From: Prostheceraeus crozeri
Lineage: Eukaryota; Platyhelminthes; Polycladida; Euryleptidae
Assembly: GCA_907163375.1 (NCBI GenBank)
Contig: CAJQUW010007746.1
Span: 1-64,000 of the forward strand
Direction of reading: 5' to 3'
Length of the DNA: 64,000 bases
In this document: positions 57,725 through 64,000 of the stretch, piece after piece
Layout of the letters: every line of letters starts with the position of its first letter
How positions within the stretch are numbered: position 1 is the stretch's first letter
The notes under the pieces: generated by a model
What the model saw: only the letters and a program-made list of their open reading frames with translations
Database searches by the model: none
What the model was told of the DNA's origin: nothing
Position numbers and translations under genes: made by a program

Positions 57725-58798
57725 AGTTGCAGTTTGGCATCAGAAAGAGATCCTCCACCACGCATGCAATAATTGCCGTTCATGATAACCTCACTAAACT
57801 ATTTGATGATCCCCAAATTGGAGCGTCAATTTTCATTAGCTTCGACTATAAAAGCATTTGATCGAATAATGCACTCACATCTTGTCTCAAAGCTTTCGGA
57901 TGTGGGTCTTCCTGTGGATTTCGTTCGTCTCATGTGTGATTATTTGCTTAATCGTCAGCAACGGGTTCGCTTTCAAGGCTCTACGAGTTCTCTGAAGAAG
58001 GTTACCAGTGGGGTTCCCCAGGGCTCCCTCCTCGGCCCGTATCTGTTTGGTGTGTATGTATCGTCTCTGATTCCTTTGCATCCAGGAACAACGTCTATGA
58101 TTAAGTATGTGGTTGATGTGTGCTTATGTTTCGGCATTCGGAAGGAGAAGGCCATGGAAGGCATTAACATCTTAAGATCGGAGATTAGTAACGTGTTGCG
58201 ATGGTCTGAAGAGAACAGCCTCTCATTGAACAGGAGCAAAACTCGCGGTTTGATCAACTATCGTGGAAGTTTCAAAGAAATCTGTAGTGTCGAATCGTTC
58301 TTTCCGTTCATCCAGTTTCAAAGAAGTTTGAAGTTTCTTGGCATTATACTCGAAGACACGTTTGGATGGAAAGGTCACATCGATTTCATCGAGAGGAAAT
58401 GCTCTCAAAGAATTTATATTTTGCGCAGAGTGAAGTGTCTTACAAATGACGATGAGTTTAAGACTATTTTCAACGCACTGATTCGCAGTTTGATCGAGTA
58501 TGCCTGTCCTGTTTTCATAGGTATTTCCTCTTACGACTCAAGCCGCCTCCAGAAAATTCAAAGCAGGTGTCTGAGGATCAAGGGCATTCATTCCGAAGAT
58601 GATCTTTCTTTAAGACGCAGAGCAATGGCAGCGAGACTCTTCGAGAATCTGTTGAATCAGGACACCTTTATTTCGCGTTTGATTCCTACCAGTCTTCCTT
58701 CCGGTCGATTTTCGGTTCCCTTCTGCAGAACAACCTCATGCCGTAACTCCTTCTTGTCGCACATGTGCATTACCCAGTCCCTCACATTTTTGGACTAA
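57725..58798 (+). pseudogene. LINE reverse transcriptase and C-terminus, part right of the LTR insertion
   Basis: Motifs in order: QFGIRKRSSTTHA, IAVHDNLTKL, ASIFISFDY with a one-base slip before KAFDRIMHS (motif A), GVPQGSLLGPYLFGVY, KYVVDVC at the catalytic block, SLNRSKT, LKFLGIILEDTFGW, EYACPVF and a C-terminus with GRFSVPFCRTTSCRNSF. The family catalytic motif (F/Y)xDD reads YVVD here, so the first Asp is replaced by Val and the enzyme would be inactive even without the slip. The stop is at 58796-58798, followed by a short 3' UTR with a TTGAATTTGAATTAATTC-type tail near 58.86 kb. CR1/Jockey-like, 5'-truncated. Confidence 0.85.
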
Positions 58799-58879
58799 TT
58801 TGTCTGTTTTAACTTGATGTTATCAAAGAACATTCCTTATGACTTGACTTAATGAATTTATCTTGAATTTGAATTAATT

Positions 58880-59135
58880 CACATTAATGATTTGAATAGC
58901 CGTTTCTCTCTCTCTCTATTCCGCATAATTTATTTAGGCATTCATCGTTAGAATTAAGCAATTGCTTCTTAGAAGGTTATCTACTAACACGTTACCAAAG
59001 TGTCATAGTATCAAATTTATTGGAAATTTTACAGATTTTTAGCATATACATGTGATGATATACTGAATCTGTCTTCTTGGCAATTCGTAGTCGCTGCTCG
59101 TCCGCGATTTCCACATGGTCATCATTATTCTTCAG
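58880..59135. other. spacer, no recognised gene
   Basis: AT-rich DNA with a short CT dinucleotide run near 58907, between the LINE tail and the CACTG-ended element. Confidence 0.4.
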
Positions 59136-59137
59136 TA

Positions 59138-62100
59138 CACTGTAAACCAGCACCTCCTAAAGTGAGCTGAATCACCTCCTAAAGCAAGACACTATTCGTA
59201 ACTAATAATAAGAAAATCCTAAAGCATGCGCCTTTTAGAAGGCTACCCTCTCACCTCCTAAAACATTTTTTTCAATGCCATATTCTACTTTTCCCTTATG
59301 ACAATGCATACTACTATCTTTATTCAGCAATAGACGGGTTACGCATTGAGATTTTATTGCAGACAAAGCTCTCATTATATTCATTCAATATTTATCTCTT
59401 GCTTTCCAAACAACCCTCTAAAGAAATAAAAACCCTTTAACCCCTGTAGTACTATTATGCAAGAGAACATGACATTACTGTTGTACAATTCGAATACATG
59501 AAAACTTTACTGAAATTCACTTGAAATTTATAAAATTGACACCCGCTGCCAAAATGAATACAATCACAGTTATATTGATGTAACAGATGCAACGAACTCG
59601 CATGTATACACATCTACAATGAAAATTTGGCCTGACCACGCAATATTCGGTGACAAAAATACAATTGCTATATAATATGATCAGTGTCCAGACAGTAAAA
59701 AAATGTCAGAAACATGCAGGATTTTTATTACAGAATTATGTGGATAAAAGCATCTGTGAAATCGTAGATCAACAGTAAAGATCAAGTAACAAAATACTCT
59801 CATGATGCGAATATCGAATAACAATCAATTGCTAGATATGCAAATCAATCTCTATCTATTTTTGTTCAAGTAAATTACGATCTAAACTAACAGATATAGT
59901 AGCTCTAAAGCATCATGGAAAACATTAAGGAATTATTATAGAAAGATAGAAACTAAAGAATTCAAAGTATTTATGGCACCGAAAAGAATTCACAGATTTT
60001 TGCACTGATCTTGGTGAAAATGTGACGCACACGAAGAAGTCCTTCCAGCAGTTTCTACGGTACTGTCGATTACAGTGGAGATTATACGTTAGAAACAAGA
60101 CTGCATGTACCGTGATGGTATAGATGCTCCATCCGTCAAAGCACCTATTCAATATTTTGACAACATATATCAGTATTCACTGATATTCCAGTCGAAATGA
60201 TTGCTGAAAAGAAAAGAGAATTTTAGTCAGGAACTACGGAGTGAAAGGAAAGAAATAATTAACTTCAAGATACAAGAGCGTCAGATCTACATGTTACATG
60301 CAGCAGGCTGAACAAATTATGATTTCTTCAAAAATTCGAAGTTTTTGATTTGACAGATAATTGAAAAAAAATAGAATTTCTTATAATCATGCATACACAG
60401 AGCACATCGTGTTTTTAATTATGTTATTACGATATATATTTTGATATACGCCTAGATAATATAATTTATCAATGCTGAATTGAATACATGCACCTGTACT
60501 TTGATGAAATGATTGAAACCTCTTGTTGCAGAAAATTGGTTCCTTTCTTAGTTATTTGATGTTCTACAGATTATCGAAATTCACGAGTTTCAGATCTCCA
60601 ATAAATAGCACATGCTATGCTAACAATCCATATTCACAAGTACTAATTTTCGTTTGAAAGTTCTAATGCAATACTGCACATGTTTCTTATTGATTCTCCC
60701 ACTTCAGACAGCATACAATGTCTTGCAATGTGTCGGCAACAAGTAGCCGTACCTATTAATCAGATGAAAACAATATGAGCGTCACAGGTCTCTACCAAAC
60801 ATCTATGAGCTAAGTTGACTTCAGAAATAATAACGGGCATGGCTTATATGGCCCAAGATCGTCGTTAGAAAAATATAAATAAAAAAATGGAATATCTCCT
60901 TTTCTACGGTGATTTATTTAAAGTGATAGCCATTGTGAAAGCGTCTGAAACTGTTTAACGTCAGAGGTTTTGGTTCTATGTGAGAAAAGTTTGTTCGAGG
61001 AAACCAGCATCATATGCTGATCATGAGATGATTTTATGAAAAAGAATAAAAAAGTTCCATTCAATAGGCGGACATTTTCTTGCTGTCAGAATTACTTAAT
61101 CATCTATTTTTACAGAATAGAAACATTCTATATTAATCAATTAATCTTCTCTTTTTGTGTTGATGACTGTTTAGTCTTTCCTTTTTGTGCTGGAGTCTAT
61201 CTTTGCCTTGATATCAGCACTACGTTGAGAACTTAATAATAATGAATCTATGAAAGAGACTTTCATTGCTAAAATGGATTTACTTTTAAAAGTAGCCAAC
61301 AGGATGGACTGAATATTTATAGAAGTCGAGCACTTAACGCCGTACATTGAATTTCACATGTATTCAATTAATGTATGCCTCCAATAAACTAAATACAGAA
61401 TTGATTTTTGTATTTCTACTAAAATTCATTGAAATAAACGAATTTTCGAATATTCTGAATATAACTGACAACACATAAATAATAAATGTGTACATCAAAG
61501 GATTTGGAATTTTGCATTGAATCCTAAACTTGATATGCCAATTCAATTAACCCTTCACATGCGTGCATTTTTCTACCTTCGTTCGGAAGCCTTATTGGAC
61601 ACGCCACTCATAACAGATGAGTACTTTGAGCAGTTTCTATAAGTGCGCATTTGCTTCTCAGAGGCTTTACCGAGCACAGATAACGCGAATGAATGCATGA
61701 AATTGACAAATACAATGTAGGGCCTATGCCTACCTCGAAATTTTTCAGCTTTTTGAAATTTATAATTTGCATTATCCGCAAGAATTTATTCAGTTCCGTT
61801 ATGAAAAGTGGCATTTTAACTACAGAAGTCGTAGACTCGATTTACATTAGTGCTATACAGCATGCATGCATTGCAACTCTTTCGAATAGGCTATCAGAGC
61901 AACAGGAAACTCACCTCATTTTTCAGAGCTGCCGTTAGTTGATGAACCAGATTGATTAGTATATCTGTCACGATTGACTATCATGAGAAAATGTAGAATG
62001 CAGATTTTCGGCCATTTGGTTTCAAGTCTCATTATATTTCTTTTCCATTTATTCCGTATTTCGATCGACGTTGATGAGAAAGATGTAGTCTCCTGGTATG

Positions 62101-62498
62101 ACATCACGATGCCCATATATTTGCAATTTACTACTGCACAACTTCAAAAGATAATTTCAATAAACAATTTAATTGCAGTATCACTGACGGAATGTCAACT
62201 TGCCACTCGAAGTCAAAGACAGCTACATAACCTCGGAGAGATGAAGTGGAGATTGATTCACGTACATACAGTAGCGTGAATTTATGATGTCCTCAATAGG
62301 AGCTATTGTTATGCGACAGCGTTCCTACTGTTTGGCAAGCAGTGACTCACGCTCTCCTCTATGCAGCTGCTAACGTCTAAGGGTTATTGTTCTCTTCAGT
62401 ATGCTAACCTACTAATTCAACTTAGCCTTCTGAAATTTTAGTGTGTGGTGCTTTAGGATGCAGATTTCTTCCGCTTTAGGAGGGGCCAGATTACAGTG
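59138..62498. mobile_element. CACTG-ended transposon with CCTCCTAAA subterminal repeats (E4, 3361 bp)
   Basis: The left end CACTGTAAACCAGCACCTCC and the right end (minus strand CACTGTAATCTGGCCCCTCC) are bordered by TA on both sides. The words CCTCCTAAA, ATCCTAAAG or their complements are repeated within about 150 bp of both ends. The interior of about 3 kb is AT-rich with only motif-free small frames (75-101 codons, such as 59925-60152 minus and 61974-62279 plus), so the element looks non-autonomous. The 219-bp MITE at 46917-47135 shares both of its ends. Confidence 0.85.
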
Positions 62499-62500
62499 TA

Positions 62501-63134
62501 ATTGTACAGTTTTTAATTTGATGTGAAATCAACATGTTTGAGAACAGCGGTACAAATTGATGCACCTGTTTAATCTCTAGGAGTAGGCATATTCAAAATG
62601 TGAAAGCGGGCATTGATTCCTTTGCTTAGTTATTCGGATGAAGCTTTTTTGACATACGGTAAACTAGGGCGAATCAGACATTGTTGGTAAGAAATTTGTT
62701 TATTTGCTCAATGATAGCCACTATGACATGATGACTTATGTCAGTGGTAGGCAGCCATTTTATGGTAGTGATGACTTACAGATCTAGTTGATTACATCAC
62801 AATTGGTTGTGCTGTATCGGCCGCTAGATGAATCGAATACCTAAAAACTTGTATTGCGATGAGTCTGACACATTTCTTGTAATATTTTTTATTTAAGCCT
62901 TTAACAGAAGCTCAATAATCAAATTTTGATCAATTTAGAAAAGCTCTTTCTTCAACCGAAATTTATATTTGTCATGACTTGAAAATGTCCAAAATAACTA
63001 CGCTACGTTTATTTTATGATATTAGCTACATAAAAACAATGATTTTTTATGGGTGTGCGCTGTACTCACCTGCTCGCACCGAAAAGTTTCGAAGTCATGC
63101 TGAAGCAATTATTAGTAGGCCTATAGGTGGAATA
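62501..63134. other. spacer with a weak coding-like frame
   Basis: A 71-codon plus frame (62979-63194) includes FYDISYIKTMIFYGCALYSP, faintly like a LINE C-terminus, but it runs through the mariner border and is not supported further. Nothing else was recognised. Confidence 0.3.
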
Positions 63135-63136
63135 TA

Positions 63137-64000
63137 CGAGGGGCGTTCCAAAAGTATCCGGATTGAGTCCATAACTTTGAGAATAATGATCTGATCCCTC
63201 TGAAGTTTAGGTATGTTGAACCCATTATCATCATTAATAAGCACAAAAAATTTCATCCCGATATCTTTATTAGTTACAAAGCTGCAAATATTTTAGTATT
63301 GTCACTACTTAAAATTTAGTGACGACCAAAAACAATATTTTGTCAAAAAAGAAAAAGGGATGCACGTTACAAACTAACAGTCTTCTCGTGGCAGAGCAAC
63401 CTTCTCAATGTAGTCACCTTGCAACATGATGCACTTTTTCCAACGATCTTCAAGTTTGCGAATGGCAGACTTGAACCATTCAGGTGAGATGGACGCCAAC
63501 ACTGATCTAGTCTTCTGTTCCAGCTCCTCCCTTGTGTCGAAATGCATTCCACGAAGAATGCTTTTCATGTGAGGAAATAAGGCATAATCCGATGGTGCCA
63601 GGTCTGGGCTGTATGGCGGATGCGGTGCGATGACCCAACACAGATCATCTATCCTCTCCGTTTTCCGAGCGGTGTGGGGTCTGGCGTTGTCTTGATGGAG
63701 CAGGGTCACTTTCGATTTCTTCCCTGGACGGCGATGTCGAAGATGGTGATGAACTTCTTGCAATACTCCACAGTAGTAATCAGCATTGATTGTAGTGGAG
63801 TCGGGAAGAAAGTCCAAGTGGATGATGCCTTGTTCATCCCAGAAAGCAGTCAACATGATCTTCTTTGCCATTGGAGAAGACTTTGCTTTCACGGGGGGCG
63901 TGGAACCCTTCGTCAACCACTGCTTCGATGCTTCTTTGGTTTCGGGAGAGAAGTATGGCAACCAAGTTTCATCAGTTGTCATGAAGCGTGCCCAGCATCC
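63137..64000 (-). mobile_element. mariner transposon, 3' part, cut by the window end
   Basis: The terminal repeat CGAGGGGCGTTCCAAAAG starts at 63137 after TA (63135-63136), a typical mariner end. It is followed by about 235 bp of non-coding sequence and then the C-terminal end of a minus-strand transposase. The 5' half of the element lies beyond 64000. Confidence 0.9.
63374..64000 (-). CDS. mariner transposase, C-terminal 208 residues, open to the window edge
   Basis: The frame enters from beyond the window (GCWARFMTTDETWLPYFSPE) and is uninterrupted to its stop. Catalytic blocks: TTDETW (first Asp), LLHQDNARPHTA (second Asp) and PPYSPDLAPSDYALF (third Asp), the DD-D triad of mariner enzymes that cut at TA. 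By my count 33 residues lie between the second and third catalytic Asp, one fewer than the usual 34 of mariner; the missing residue is in the ARKTERIDDLCW stretch. The Met at 63982 is internal, not the start. The C-terminus is complete with a normal 3' untranslated part, so this copy may be recent. Confidence 0.9.
   Translation of the reverse strand, partial: GCWARFMTTDETWLPYFSPETKEASKQWLTKGSTPPVKAKSSPMAKKIMLTAFWDEQGIIHLDFLPDSTTINADYYCGVLQEVHHHLRHRRPGKKSKVTLLHQDNARPHTARKTERIDDLCWVIAPHPPYSPDLAPSDYALFPHMKSILRGMHFDTREELEQKTRSVLASISPEWFKSAIRKLEDRWKKCIMLQGDYIEKVALPREDC

Noticed and set aside
62979-63194. LINE C-terminus-like frame before the mariner
   Set aside because: Similarity is limited to a few residues and the frame crosses into the mariner terminal repeat.

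Overview
The window reads as metazoan nuclear DNA, probably from an aquatic invertebrate; the phylum cannot be told. Support: spliced-looking exons with GT-AG borders, an animal-type transposon fauna (Tc1, mariner, hAT, CACTG-ended elements, CR1/Jockey-like LINEs, Ty3/gypsy), scattered TAGGCCTA palindromes and long AT-rich noncoding stretches. There are no operons, tRNAs, rRNAs or CRISPR arrays. Nearly all recognisable coding capacity belongs to mobile elements; host gene candidates are few, short and uncertain.

Layout. 1-8.6 kb: very AT-rich, stop-dense, unrecognised DNA, then two degenerate tandem arrays and a G-rich patch. 8.6-10.9 kb: Ty3/gypsy fossil. 10.9-16.7 kb: two Tc1-like copies, the second an internally deleted one sitting inside a hAT transposase relic. 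17.5-20 kb: minus-strand exon-like pieces and a relic resembling the tnp2/DUF4218 transposase region. 21.2-24.8 kb: Tc1/mariner-type relic, C-rich island, GGGCCC minisatellite, 54-bp palindrome, TCTA microsatellite. 26.1-29.6 kb: nearly complete minus-strand LINE (ORF1 plus EN-RT). 30.4-33.2 kb: a duplicated repeat, then twenty 48-bp units each carrying TCACGTGA. 36.9-39.0 kb: a CACTG-ended element containing twenty-two 45-bp repeats. 39.7-42.3 kb: a 300-bp hAT MITE with perfect 8-bp target duplication, an inverted duplication and a LINE relic. 44.9-47.7 kb: coding-like fragments, a compact two-exon micro-gene candidate and three more CACTG-type termini. 48.2-52.9 kb: a DNA transposon with 724-bp inverted repeats and an intact 697-codon gene. 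53.7-57.7 kb: a young Ty3/gypsy copy inserted in a LINE whose 3' part continues to 58.9 kb. 59.1-62.5 kb: a 3.36-kb CACTG-ended element. 63.1 kb to the end: a mariner entering from beyond the window.

The main find is the 48.2-52.9 kb transposon. Its protein has a RAG1-like N-terminal cysteine domain (CRRCG ... CKTC ... HPCSLC) joined to a catalytic region whose order and spacing (D, then D followed 19 residues later by CxxC, then HxxxH, then GW-SE-ES) match the RAG1 core as I remember it. Both halves of RAG1 therefore seem to be present in one intact, recently mobile gene with no RAG2-like partner nearby.

The second theme is a set of elements sharing CACTGTAAA termini next to TA but each carrying its own reiterated subterminal word (GTCACAT, CCTCCTAAA, ATACGA/CATAC, TTGGTAGC), with one large/small pair showing how a MITE arose by internal deletion. 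All family assignments come from reading motifs; no database search was run.
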